Shown here in pieces: positions 19,791 to 28,376 of a stretch of 46,236 bases of DNA. Position 1 is the stretch's first letter; each line of letters begins with the position of its first letter. The notes beneath the pieces were generated by a model that saw nothing but the letters and a program-made list of their open reading frames with translations, was not told the DNA's origin and did not search any database. Both the position numbers and the translations under genes were made by a program. The DNA lies in contig NZ_JAHVKO010000010.1 of assembly GCF_019800665.1 (NCBI RefSeq), positions 1 through 46,236 on the forward strand. The letters run 5' to 3'. This DNA comes from Microbulbifer agarilyticus (GTDB taxonomy: Bacteria; Pseudomonadota; Gammaproteobacteria; Pseudomonadales; Cellvibrionaceae).

Positions 19791-22301
19791 ATGGGTGATT
19801 CGATGAGCGATTCTTTCGCGCCGGATTCTTCTGCTGTTGATCCATCCCGTGTCGCTGCCGAGCGCAGCGATTGCTTCCACTGTGGTTTGCCCGTGGCTGA
19901 GGGCAGCCAATATTCCGTCACCATTGAAGGGGTTGCCCGCCCCATGTGCTGCCCAGGCTGCGAAGCCGTTGCTGGGGCGATCGTCGCCGGTGGCCTGGAT
20001 AACTTCTACCGGTTCCGTGAAAACAGCAGCGAACGCCCCGAAACATCGTCGCAGGACCAGCGCTGGCAAGCATATGATCTGCCGCAAGTGCAGGCAGAGT
20101 TCGTGCGCGATTTCTCGGGCTCTCTCCACGGAGTCGATACTGCTGAACCCCTCAAGGTTGCCAGCCTGCTGGTGGGAGGGATTACCTGTGCCGCCTGTGT
20201 GTGGTTAATCGAAAAGCAGCTGATGGCGATACCTGGTGTGCATCGTGTATCGGTCAATGCCAGTACCCATCGTGCGCAAATCGTACTTGACTTGGCACAG
20301 ATCAAATTGAGCGAGCTTTTTGCTGCACTCGCCCGTATTGGTTACCGTCCTTCCCCCGCAACCGCGGCCAACAACGAGCAGTTGATTCAGCAGGAGCGCC
20401 GCTCCGCTATGCGTCGTCTGGGGGTGGCCGGCCTGGGCACCATGCAGGTCATGATGTTTGCGATTGCCCTCTACTTTGGTGGCAACAAAGGCATTGATGT
20501 TCAGTTCGAGCAATTCTTCCGTTGGGTATCGCTCGTCGTCGCAACGCCGGTGGTGTGCTATGCGGCGCAGCCGTTTTTTGCCGCGGCCTGGCGCGCCTTG
20601 CGCAGCGGGCACCTGATCATGGATGTGCCGGTCTCACTGGCGATCGGACTGGCCTATGGTGCCAGTGTTTACGCCACGGTTTTTGAAACCGGTGAGGTGT
20701 ATTTCGAATCCGTCTCCATGTTCACCTTTTTCCTGTTGCTGGGCCGTTTTGTCGAGATGCGCGCGCGTCATCGCGCAGGACTCGCCAGCGGTGGGCTTGC
20801 GCAGTTGCTGCCGCTGGCCGCGTTGCGCCGCGGAGAGCGTGGTGAACTTGAATCAGTGCCGGTGGCGGCGCTCGTGGTGGGTGAGCACATCCTGCTGCGC
20901 CCGGGGGATACCGTGCCGGTGGATGGTGTGGTTACCGAGGGCGCAAGTGGCGTTGATGAATCCATTCTTACCGGCGAATCCGAGTTGCAGCAGAAAGTCT
21001 GCGGCAGCCGGGTGTTCGCCGGCAGTGTAAACGGTGATTCATCGCTCACCGTGCGGATTTCTGCCGCCGGCAGTGGCACACGCCTATCCGCCATCGAAAA
21101 GCTGGTGGAGCAGGCGCAGTTGGACAAGCCTGAGCAGGCGGCGCTCGCCGATCGGATTGCCGGGCGGTTTATTGCCGCAGTGTTGTGCATTGCCGTGGCC
21201 GCTTTTGTATTCTGGTGGCAGCAGGATCCGGGGCGCGCCTTCTGGGTCGCCCTGTCGGTACTTGTGGTTACCTGCCCCTGTGCGCTGTCATTGGCGACGC
21301 CCGCGGCGCTGGCGGCGGCAACGCTGCGCCTGCAGCAGCTGGGGCTTCTGGTTGCCAAAGGGCATGTGTTGGAAACCTTGCCCACGGTCGATCGTGTGAT
21401 CTTTGACAAAACCGGCACGCTTACCGAAGGGACGCCGCAATTGCGTGCGGTGATGCCGCTCAGGGAAGGTGTCTCCAAGGAAGCTGCACGAGATATCGCC
21501 GCTGCACTGGAGGTGGAAAACAATCACCCACTGGCGCGCGCGTTTCGCCCCTGGTTTGGTAACCGCTCCGCCAGCAACCTGCGTTCGGTGACCGGGCAGG
21601 GCGTGGCCGGCGAGTGCGATGGCGTCGAATATCGTCTCGGCGCGCCAGGTTTTGTCGGGGAAATCAGTGCTTCCGGGATCGATATGTCTACTCCCGCAGA
21701 ACCCGGGCAATGGTTGTTGCTGGGCGATGCTTCGGGGCCGGTGGCATGGCTTGGGCTGGGCGATGATATGCGCCCCAGTGCAACGGGTGCGGTGCGCATG
21801 CTGGCTAGGCAGGGTGTCGCGGTTGAGCTACTGAGTGGTGATCAGTCCGCGGAAGTGCCGCGCCTGGCAGAGCTCGCGGGCATCCGCGACTATCAGGCGG
21901 GTGCGTCTCCCGAGCAGAAACTGCAGCAGCTGCGACGATTGCAGGGAGAAGGTGAGCGCGTATTGATGATTGGTGACGGTATTAATGATGTGCCGGTGCT
22001 CTCCGGTGCCGACGTGTCCGTGGCAATGATGTCCGCGGCAGACCTCGCACAATCCAGAGCGGACGCCATTCTGTTAAAGGGTGACCTGTGTGCCTTGCCG
22101 CGCGCGTTTACGCTGGCGGCGAGTTGCCGCAAGATCATCCGGCAGAACCTGGGCTGGGCCATTTTATACAATCTACTGGCGCTGCCCCTGGCCTTCCTTG
22201 GGCTGGTGCCGCCCTGGGCCGCAGCCATCGGTATGTCGCTGAGCTCTTTGCTGGTGGTGGTTAACGCTTTGCGTTTGTCGCGCTGGCAGCCCGCGGCATA
22301 A
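19791..22301 (+). CDS. ccoI: Copper-translocating P-type ATPase CcoI (FixI-type)
   Basis: CcoI is a slow copper-exporting P1B-ATPase that supplies copper for cbb3 oxidase assembly, in the inner membrane. The 836-aa protein has an N-terminal Cys-rich module (CFHCG at 28-32, CCPGC at 53-57). A heavy-metal-associated domain with GITCAAC (about 131-136), the intramembrane CPC (about 494-496), the phosphorylation loop DKTGTLTEG (Asp near 539), an HP-type NNHPLA, and the hinge GDGINDVPVL follow. ATG 19791 is used; ATG 19803 is equally possible. It follows ccoH by four bases. Confidence 0.96.
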   Translation: MGDSMSDSFAPDSSAVDPSRVAAERSDCFHCGLPVAEGSQYSVTIEGVARPMCCPGCEAVAGAIVAGGLDNFYRFRENSSERPETSSQDQRWQAYDLPQVQAEFVRDFSGSLHGVDTAEPLKVASLLVGGITCAACVWLIEKQLMAIPGVHRVSVNASTHRAQIVLDLAQIKLSELFAALARIGYRPSPATAANNEQLIQQERRSAMRRLGVAGLGTMQVMMFAIALYFGGNKGIDVQFEQFFRWVSLVVATPVVCYAAQPFFAAAWRALRSGHLIMDVPVSLAIGLAYGASVYATVFETGEVYFESVSMFTFFLLLGRFVEMRARHRAGLASGGLAQLLPLAALRRGERGELESVPVAALVVGEHILLRPGDTVPVDGVVTEGASGVDESILTGESELQQKVCGSRVFAGSVNGDSSLTVRISAAGSGTRLSAIEKLVEQAQLDKPEQAALADRIAGRFIAAVLCIAVAAFVFWWQQDPGRAFWVALSVLVVTCPCALSLATPAALAAATLRLQQLGLLVAKGHVLETLPTVDRVIFDKTGTLTEGTPQLRAVMPLREGVSKEAARDIAAALEVENNHPLARAFRPWFGNRSASNLRSVTGQGVAGECDGVEYRLGAPGFVGEISASGIDMSTPAEPGQWLLLGDASGPVAWLGLGDDMRPSATGAVRMLARQGVAVELLSGDQSAEVPRLAELAGIRDYQAGASPEQKLQQLRRLQGEGERVLMIGDGINDVPVLSGADVSVAMMSAADLAQSRADAILLKGDLCALPRAFTLAASCRKIIRQNLGWAILYNLLALPLAFLGLVPPWAAAIGMSLSSLLVVVNALRLSRWQPAA

Positions 22302-22335
22302 GGCGATGATGCCGAAATCCTATTTCGAGGTTTAA

Positions 22336-22590
22336 GTGGACAGTATTTTTCTTCTCGTGCCCATCGTGATCGTCTTTATCGCCTGTGCGGTGAAGTTTTT
22401 CTTCTGGGCGGTGAACAATGGTCAGTACGATGATCTGGAAACGGAAAGTCGCCGAATCTTGTTTGAAGACGATCGCAAGCCGCTTAAGCAAGCCGATACG
22501 GAGCAGACTGCTGCAGAGCGCGCTGAGGTGTCAGTGGATGGGCACGCACGTAAAGCGTTGAATGCCGGCGACGAGCGGAAGTCGGACTGA
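22336..22590 (+). CDS. ccoS: cbb3-type oxidase assembly protein CcoS
   Basis: CcoS is a short membrane protein required to fit cofactors into the cbb3 oxidase. The 84-aa product has one N-terminal helix (about residues 4-27) followed by FFWAVNNGQYDDLETESRRI, the CcoS signature, and a charged tail. Start is GTG 22336. Its stop overlaps the next ATG by one base (TGATG), implying translational coupling. Confidence 0.93.
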   Translation: MDSIFLLVPIVIVFIACAVKFFFWAVNNGQYDDLETESRRILFEDDRKPLKQADTEQTAAERAEVSVDGHARKALNAGDERKSD

Positions 22591-23498
22591 TGGCGGACTG
22601 GAGTTTTTTCGCCGCTGCGCTGGCGATCGGTTTTTTGGGCAGTAGCCACTGTATTGGTATGTGCGGCGGAATTTCCGGGGCGCTTGGACTGGCGGTACCG
22701 GGGGAGAAGCCCCAGTGGCCCAAATTACTCGGATACTCGGCCGGACGCATCGCCAGTTACGCGTTGATGGGTTTGCTTGTGGGCTCTCTCGGTGCCTTCC
22801 TGGCTGCAGACCTTGCCGCTGGTTTGGCACCCCTGCGTATTGTTGCCGGTGTGATGCTGATCGCCATGGCACTGTACCTGGCGGATTGGTGGCGCGGGCT
22901 GGTATGGCTGGAGCGTGGTGGAGCGGTATTGTGGCGCGCGGTGCAGCCCTTGTCGCGACGCCTGCTGCCGGTAAAGTCGACGCCGCAGGCGGTAGCGCTT
23001 GGTGCGGTCTGGGGCTGGCTACCTTGTGGGCTGGTATATAGCGCGCTGACCTTCGCGCTTGCCCAGGGGAGTGGTCAACAGGCGGCGCTCGCCATGTTCG
23101 CCTTCGGCTTGGGCACCGCGCCCGCGGTGCTGGCGACCGGAGTGGCGGCCACCCGTTTGCGCAAGATCGTACAGAAGCCCGGTGTTCGCTTGTCCATGGC
23201 ATCCCTGGTGCTGGTGTTCGGGGTGTGGACACTTTGGGGAACCCTGGGACATGGCGCTCACGGCGCTCACACTGGCCACGATGCTCACAGTACTCACAGT
23301 ACTCACAGTACTCACAGTACTCAGAATACGCACGGTACCCACAGCGAGCAGGGTGCCACTGAGGTCCACGGCGAGCACTCGATGCATGCCAACCACAAGG
23401 GCCACGGTACTGAAGACATCGACACGGTGCCGCAAACTGAGCCGGCCGAGCAGGAAGAAGCTCCGGCGGAGCATGAGCACCATCATCACCCTCACTGA
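22590..23498 (+). CDS. TauE/SafE-type membrane protein with His-rich tail
   Basis: This 302-aa membrane protein belongs to the sulfite exporter TauE/SafE (UreH-like) group often found at the end of cco clusters, probably for metal handling in oxidase assembly. It has about six helices; GSSHCIGMCGGISGAL (residues 10-25) and WGWLPCGLVYSALTFALAQGSGQQA are the family marks. After residue ~213 comes a periplasmic or cytosolic tail with about 20 histidines, including tandem HST repeats and a terminal HEHHHHPH, well suited to binding copper or nickel. The repeats are encoded by a 9-bp DNA repeat. The start overlaps the ccoS stop. Confidence 0.9.
   Translation: MADWSFFAAALAIGFLGSSHCIGMCGGISGALGLAVPGEKPQWPKLLGYSAGRIASYALMGLLVGSLGAFLAADLAAGLAPLRIVAGVMLIAMALYLADWWRGLVWLERGGAVLWRAVQPLSRRLLPVKSTPQAVALGAVWGWLPCGLVYSALTFALAQGSGQQAALAMFAFGLGTAPAVLATGVAATRLRKIVQKPGVRLSMASLVLVFGVWTLWGTLGHGAHGAHTGHDAHSTHSTHSTHSTQNTHGTHSEQGATEVHGEHSMHANHKGHGTEDIDTVPQTEPAEQEEAPAEHEHHHHPH
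23284..23328 (+). repeat. 9-bp tandem repeat encoding the His-Ser-Thr tract
   Basis: Four perfect head-to-tail copies of CTCACAGTA (23284-23319) plus a degenerate fifth (CTCAGAATA). The 9-bp period keeps frame, so copy-number change would alter the tract by whole HST units. Confidence 0.92.
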
Positions 23499-23702
23499 GG
23501 GCTATCAGGTGACCTGCCGGGTGACTAGTTGGGCGACATAACTGACTATTCGTTCTCCCCGCATCCAGTGATGCCGGGGCGATTCTGGCGGTGCTCCGGG
23601 GATGGCGGTAAACTGGTGCAAATATGACCTGTGGTCTGGCCGCCCCATCTGGTATTTCCTGTGATGCCAAAACTTGGTTCGGCTGTACAAGTTGGACCGA
23701 GC

Positions 23703-25136
23703 ATGAAGAAAATAAAAAGTAAAAAAACGGCCTCCAAGAAGCCCTCTGCAGAGCGCGCTTCGCAACCTCGCAAGAATGGGGTTGAAGTTGTCCCGTCCTG
23801 TCCGGACGCCCCCACCAATATGTGGATCAACCTGTTTGCCCTGGGTGTGTCGCTTGCCGCGGTCTTCTGGTTGCGGGAATACGGCCAGGATCTGCATGTC
23901 AAAACCCAGTCACTGGTGGTGGTTGCCGTCGCCTTGGCACTGCCGATCATTCTGCTGGAATGGGTCTTCATCAAACCCTGGCGCAATCCGTCCGCCGGTC
24001 TCGACTTCCGCCGGGTGAATTTCAATTGGGGACGCACCGCCCTGAAGCTTGTGGGCTTCTATCTCACAATTGGCTCGGTGGCTTTTGTGTACTGGCTGTT
24101 CCCCGAGTATCACGGTTCCTTTTACGATAACTATTACGCAGTAGTGAAAGCAGTACTGCCCTGGTGGATGGCGCTGGCGGTGCCGTATTTTTACCTGGTA
24201 GACGGGGCCATGCAGTCTCCCAAGGACGGTTACTGGCAGCTCGGAAGCTGGGTGATGGGGAATACCAAAGAGGTATCTGGCAAAGCCGTTGGCCAGTTGT
24301 ATCTGGGCTGGCTGGTGAAGCTGTTCTTCCTGCCGCTGATGTTTGTTTACCTCGGCAACAACCTGACCAACCTGCTGAATTTTGATTTCTCCAGTCTGCT
24401 GGTGAACTTCAAATCGGTTTTTGATTTCACCTTTAATTTCCTGTTCTACATCGATCTGCTGTTTGTCACCGTGGGCTATGTGTGCACCCTGCGCCTGTTC
24501 GATTCGCACATCCGCACCGTGGAGCCCAGTTTCCTTGGTTGGGGGGTGGCGCTGATCGGGTACCAGCCATTTTGGAGCCTGTTTTCCGGTACCTACCTCA
24601 AATATGACGATGCGCCGGCGTGGGGTTACTGGTTCTGGGATACCCCCTGGGCCTACAGCCTCTGGGGTTCCATCATTTTGCTGCTCATTGCCGTTTACGT
24701 ATGGGCCAGCATTCCGTTCGGAATCCGTTTTTCCAACTTGACCCATCGCGGCATTCTCACCAACGGCCCTTATAGGTTTACCAAGCACCCGGCATACATC
24801 AGCAAAAATATTTCCTGGTGGATGATCTCCATGCCGTTCATGGTCAGCGCGAGTGGCCCTGACGCCCTGCGTCAGTCCCTGCTGTTACTGATGGTGAACT
24901 TTATTTACTTCATGCGCGCGCGTACCGAAGAGCGACACCTGTCCTGGGATCCGACTTACGTGGCTTACGCACACTATATTGCCGAGCGTGGGACCTTTGC
25001 ATTCCTCGGGCGCTGGTTCCCCGTACTGCGCTTCGGGCATGGCCGTCTCTTTTTCCGTGGCGAAGATGCCCCAGCGGTGGAGCCACTGGTATCTGGCGCC
25101 TCAACATCGGCCAAACCCGCCGCTAAACCCGCGTAG
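23703..25136 (+). CDS. Isoprenylcysteine carboxylmethyltransferase-like membrane protein
   Basis: This 477-aa membrane protein has a lysine-rich cytosolic start (MKKIKSKKTASKK) and then about nine or ten hydrophobic helices. The C-terminal part shows the ICMT/PEMT-type motif GILTNGPYRFTKHPAYISKN and a later RTEERHLSWDPTYVAYA, matching SAM-dependent membrane methyltransferases of lipids or isoprenyl cysteines. The N-terminal half is longer than in minimal ICMT proteins and I do not recognise it. ATG 23703 is chosen at the basic N-terminus; the frame is open further upstream. The substrate is unknown. It is followed after 20 bases by the next membrane protein gene. Confidence 0.78.
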   Translation: MKKIKSKKTASKKPSAERASQPRKNGVEVVPSCPDAPTNMWINLFALGVSLAAVFWLREYGQDLHVKTQSLVVVAVALALPIILLEWVFIKPWRNPSAGLDFRRVNFNWGRTALKLVGFYLTIGSVAFVYWLFPEYHGSFYDNYYAVVKAVLPWWMALAVPYFYLVDGAMQSPKDGYWQLGSWVMGNTKEVSGKAVGQLYLGWLVKLFFLPLMFVYLGNNLTNLLNFDFSSLLVNFKSVFDFTFNFLFYIDLLFVTVGYVCTLRLFDSHIRTVEPSFLGWGVALIGYQPFWSLFSGTYLKYDDAPAWGYWFWDTPWAYSLWGSIILLLIAVYVWASIPFGIRFSNLTHRGILTNGPYRFTKHPAYISKNISWWMISMPFMVSASGPDALRQSLLLLMVNFIYFMRARTEERHLSWDPTYVAYAHYIAERGTFAFLGRWFPVLRFGHGRLFFRGEDAPAVEPLVSGASTSAKPAAKPA

Positions 25137-25156
25137 TCCCGGAGCCTGCCGCAACG

Positions 25157-26647
25157 ATGAAATTCGATTTTTTCAAGCGTGACCAGGGCGCGCTCCTGAA
25201 CAGGGGGGCGGACTTGGCCCTGATCGTCCTGCCTCAGGGAACTCTGCACATTGATCGCCGCTGGTTGCTGTATGCGGGGCTGTATCTGTTGATCGCACTG
25301 GGTATCTGGCTGCGTATCGACCATATCCTTACGTACAATCCGATCAACTTCATCTGGAGTGACCCGCAGCGGCACTGGGAGCAGGGCACGGAAACCCTGC
25401 GTACCGACCCCATGACGCTCACCGATCCGGTAATGTACCAGCTGTATATCGGACTTCTTGCCAAGCTGACGCTGGGCGAGCCGCTGTTAATTGCGTTTTA
25501 TACCGTGCTGCTCGCGTGTATTACCCCGTGGATCTGGTATCGCTTTGCGCGTGAATTGCTGCCGTCGCGCCTGCTGGCAACGGCAGTGTGGGCAGGAATA
25601 TCGCTGCTGCCTTCGTGGATCGCAATATACGGCTACTTTATGCAGGAGACCCTGCTATTGCCGTTATTGGGGGCTGCGCTCTACGCCAGTTGGCGCTGCC
25701 GACGTAAGCAAACACTCGCAAGCTTTCTGTTGATGGTTGGGCTCTGGGCTGCTGCCGGATTGACGCGTGGTATCGCGATTCCGTTTGCCGCCGTGGTTAC
25801 CACCTGGTTGTGGCTGGTTCAGCCGCAAAAGATTGCCAAGGCGGGCTATAGCCTGTTGGTACTCGGCCTGATTATGGGGCCACTGGTGTACCGCAGCTAT
25901 TCCGCCATGCACCTGATCGCGCCCCACGGCATCGGTAAATTGAATGAGCTGTATGCCCGCTCTGGCAAGCGCGATATTCACATCAGTTACGATCGCAATG
26001 GCGCACGCTGGGTGTACTGGTTTGCCTCGCCGGCGATGGACGCAAAACCCCTGGCCCCGCTGAGCGACTGGAGTGCAAGCCGGGAAGGTGTGGTGAAGGC
26101 TGAGATCGATATCACCAACGGCTCCGAAGACTGGGATGCGGTGATGGCCAAATACCCGCTAACGGCCGAGCGTTACCTGCAACTGACCGGCGAAAATCTG
26201 GTGAACTTATTTTTTGGCTCTTCCTGGCCGGATAATAATCAGGCCCGCTGGCTGGAGGCCGTCAATCATCATACGCGCTGGGTATGGGCGCCCACTACTC
26301 TTCTGCTAATGCTGGCTGCGCTGCTGTACTGGCGCCGACTCGGCGGTACACGGCTGTTGAGTGTGCTGGTGTTTACCTGGGTGCTGGTGCAGGGATTGCT
26401 GCCGATTTCCGTGAACGAAGGGCGCTATCGCAAGCCTGTAGAAGGGTTGTTGTTGGTACAGGCGATGGTACTTGTGGGCGCAATGCGGCGGCGTCGTGCC
26501 GATGATACTGTAGTCGCAGATGCCGACAGCTACGCCGCGTCGCCGGAGGCTATGGAACAGGAAGGAACCGTTGTGGTCCAACCGGTACTGACTCCCGAGC
26601 CGCACGGGCCAATTGAATCCAAACCGCAGCATCATGCCCCAGTCTGA
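25157..26647 (+). CDS. GT-C type membrane glycosyltransferase-like protein
   Basis: This 496-aa protein has about nine to ten membrane helices, starting at WLLYAGLYLLIALGIWLRID, with an acidic first outer loop (IWSDPQRHW). That layout is typical of polyprenyl-phosphate-sugar-dependent transferases of the ArnT/PMT clan (GT39/GT83-like). SVNEGRYRKPVEGLLLVQAM near the end resembles the late loop of that clan. A hydrophilic tail of about 60 residues follows. The next gene, a GtrA protein, overlaps its 3' end, supporting a role in lipid-linked sugar transfer to an envelope component. The exact family and acceptor cannot be fixed by eye. Confidence 0.7.
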   Translation: MKFDFFKRDQGALLNRGADLALIVLPQGTLHIDRRWLLYAGLYLLIALGIWLRIDHILTYNPINFIWSDPQRHWEQGTETLRTDPMTLTDPVMYQLYIGLLAKLTLGEPLLIAFYTVLLACITPWIWYRFARELLPSRLLATAVWAGISLLPSWIAIYGYFMQETLLLPLLGAALYASWRCRRKQTLASFLLMVGLWAAAGLTRGIAIPFAAVVTTWLWLVQPQKIAKAGYSLLVLGLIMGPLVYRSYSAMHLIAPHGIGKLNELYARSGKRDIHISYDRNGARWVYWFASPAMDAKPLAPLSDWSASREGVVKAEIDITNGSEDWDAVMAKYPLTAERYLQLTGENLVNLFFGSSWPDNNQARWLEAVNHHTRWVWAPTTLLLMLAALLYWRRLGGTRLLSVLVFTWVLVQGLLPISVNEGRYRKPVEGLLLVQAMVLVGAMRRRRADDTVVADADSYAASPEAMEQEGTVVVQPVLTPEPHGPIESKPQHHAPV

Positions 26648-27089
26648 TTCCACGTCCTCCCATTACTCCTCGTCTGAGCAGCCACGTGTGCCGTGGCTGT
26701 GGCGGCCACTGTATGGCCTCGCGCGCAGGCTGGGGAGTTTTATTCTGGTTGGTGGGATAGCAACGGCGGTCCAGTACCTTTTATTGGTTGCGCTGGTGGA
26801 ATTGTTTGGCGTGTTTGCGGTGACCGCATCGGCGGTGGCCTACGGCGGTGCCGCGGTGGTCAGCTACCTGCTGAATTTTCAAGTGACATTTCATGGCCGC
26901 GCCGGGCACCGGCAGGCGCTGCCAAGGTTTATTGTCGTGGTGGCCATCGGCCTGGGGGTGAATACGCTGAGCTTCGCTCTGCTACTGCTGTTTTTGCCTT
27001 ACGTGTTTGCGCAGGTAGGCGCAACGCTGGTGACGCTGGTTAGTAACTACTTGCTGCACCAGCACTGGATATACCGGCCCTCTGCGTAA
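26634..27089 (+). CDS. GtrA family membrane protein
   Basis: GtrA proteins are four-helix membrane proteins thought to flip or bind polyprenyl-linked sugars for surface glycan modification. The 151-aa product has a polar N-terminus of ~30 residues, then four helices. The family pattern is RLGSFILVGGIATAVQYLLL, a middle SYLLNFQVTF, and the last-helix end LVSNYLLHQHWIY. ATG 26634 overlaps the previous gene by 14 bases; a TTG start at 26613 is possible. This pairing suggests coupled translation with the glycosyltransferase-like gene. Confidence 0.88.
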   Translation: MPQSDSTSSHYSSSEQPRVPWLWRPLYGLARRLGSFILVGGIATAVQYLLLVALVELFGVFAVTASAVAYGGAAVVSYLLNFQVTFHGRAGHRQALPRFIVVVAIGLGVNTLSFALLLLFLPYVFAQVGATLVTLVSNYLLHQHWIYRPSA

Positions 27090-27119
27090 CCTCCGAGCGC
27101 CGGCTATGTTGGGGGTTGC

Positions 27120-27977
27120 TTACTCCGAGTACAGGCGCAGAGACAGGTCGATGGCACGCAGGTGCTTGGTCAGGCTGCCTGAGGAAATGTAATCGACTTC
27201 CAGGTTGGCCAGTTGTTGCAGGCGAGCTTCGTTTACACTGCCGGAAATTTCAATCTTGGCGCGGCCCTTGGCCAGTTTCAGTGCCTGCGCAGTCATCTCG
27301 TCGGTAAACTCATCCAGCATAATCACGTCGGCACCGGCGTCGAGCGCCTGCTGAAGCTCTTCCAGGCTTTCTACTTCCACTTCCACCAGTGCGCCGGGCT
27401 TGATCTGATGCGCTTGCTGAACCGCATTGTGGATACCGCCCGCTGCGGCGATATGGTTTTCCTTGATCAAAAATGCATCGTAGAGGCCGATTCGATGATT
27501 CTCACAGCCCCCGCACAGAACCGCATACTTCTGCGCTGTGCGCAGGCCCGGGATGGTTTTGCGGGTATCCAGGATTTTTATCTGAGTGCCAGAAGTCAGA
27601 GCTGCATAAGTTGCCGCGGTGGTGGCGGTGCCGGAAAGCGTTTGGACGAAATTCAGGGCACAGCGTTCGCCGGTAAGAATGGTACGGGCATTGCCCTCCA
27701 GCTCAAATAATTTGCTGTTCGCGGCGACGCGCTGACCGTCCTCCACATGCCAAATGACGTTAAGTGTTGGGTCGAGTTGCCGAAATACTTCGTTTACCCA
27801 GGCAGCTCCGCAAAATACACATTCCTCACGGGTGATTACTCGGGCGCGGGCCTGGCGGTCCGCAGGGATCAGCTGTGCTGTGATGTCGCCATCGCCCACA
27901 TCCTCCGCCAGCGCATCTCTCACCGAACGCTGTATATCCAGGACAAGGTTGGGGATGTTGGCATTGGCGGGCGTCAT
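27120..27977 (-). CDS. nadC: Nicotinate-nucleotide pyrophosphorylase (quinolinate phosphoribosyltransferase)
   Basis: NadC turns quinolinate and PRPP into nicotinate mononucleotide in NAD synthesis. The 285-aa protein has [13 protein letters not shown] near residue 25, the [11 protein letters not shown] region, [17 protein letters not shown] (phosphate-binding arginine/lysine), [30 protein letters not shown] and IMLDEF, all standard. ATG 27977 has GAGG upstream. It is divergent from the DUF1631 gene, an arrangement that matches the nadC neighbourhood in Pseudomonas. Confidence 0.97.
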   Translation of the reverse strand: MTPANANIPNLVLDIQRSVRDALAEDVGDGDITAQLIPADRQARARVITREECVFCGAAWVNEVFRQLDPTLNVIWHVEDGQRVAANSKLFELEGNARTILTGERCALNFVQTLSGTATTAATYAALTSGTQIKILDTRKTIPGLRTAQKYAVLCGGCENHRIGLYDAFLIKENHIAAAGGIHNAVQQAHQIKPGALVEVEVESLEELQQALDAGADVIMLDEFTDEMTAQALKLAKGRAKIEISGSVNEARLQQLANLEVDYISSGSLTKHLRAIDLSLRLYSE

Positions 27978-28168
27978 ACGTGAACCTCAATAGTGCTCGC
28001 CTAAATAAAGACGAAAACCGAAAGCTGGGGGCATTGTGGGGCGCCAATACTAGCAAATCTGCTCGCAAGAAGAACGCGTATAAGGTGTCGTTGGGAACCT
28101 TGGCGGGCTTGTCCGGTGGGGCTCCTGTGAATAAAGTCGCAAAAACGGTCTGACGACCCTGTCTGTGG

Positions 28169-28198
28169 TTGTTTGTTGACACATGCTGTCTTTAGAAT
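28169..28198 (+). promoter_or_regulatory. Possible promoter of the first DUF1631 gene
   Basis: The 399-base gap between nadC and the DUF1631 gene has no ORF of its own. TTGTTT, 18 bases, then TAGAAT reads towards the DUF1631 gene. A TTGACA at 28176 is present but only 11 bases from the same -10. Support is weak. Confidence 0.3.
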
Positions 28199-28376
28199 CA
28201 ACGGTCGACAAAAATAGGTTACCTCGCTCTCTGCCGCCTTAGCTTAAAAGGGCGGTGCTTTAGGTCGTTAAAGAGGGAGCGCAAGAAATCCAATAATAAG
28301 CGCAGTGGCTTCCCAGAGCGGCTGTGATGCATCACCCGGAATCTTCCTTAGGGAAGACCGGACGAGGCTAGATGAC

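Noticed and set aside
23284..23328. Short tandem repeat considered as a CRISPR
   Set aside because: Unit is 9 bp with no spacers, lies inside a coding frame and keeps it; it encodes the HST tract.
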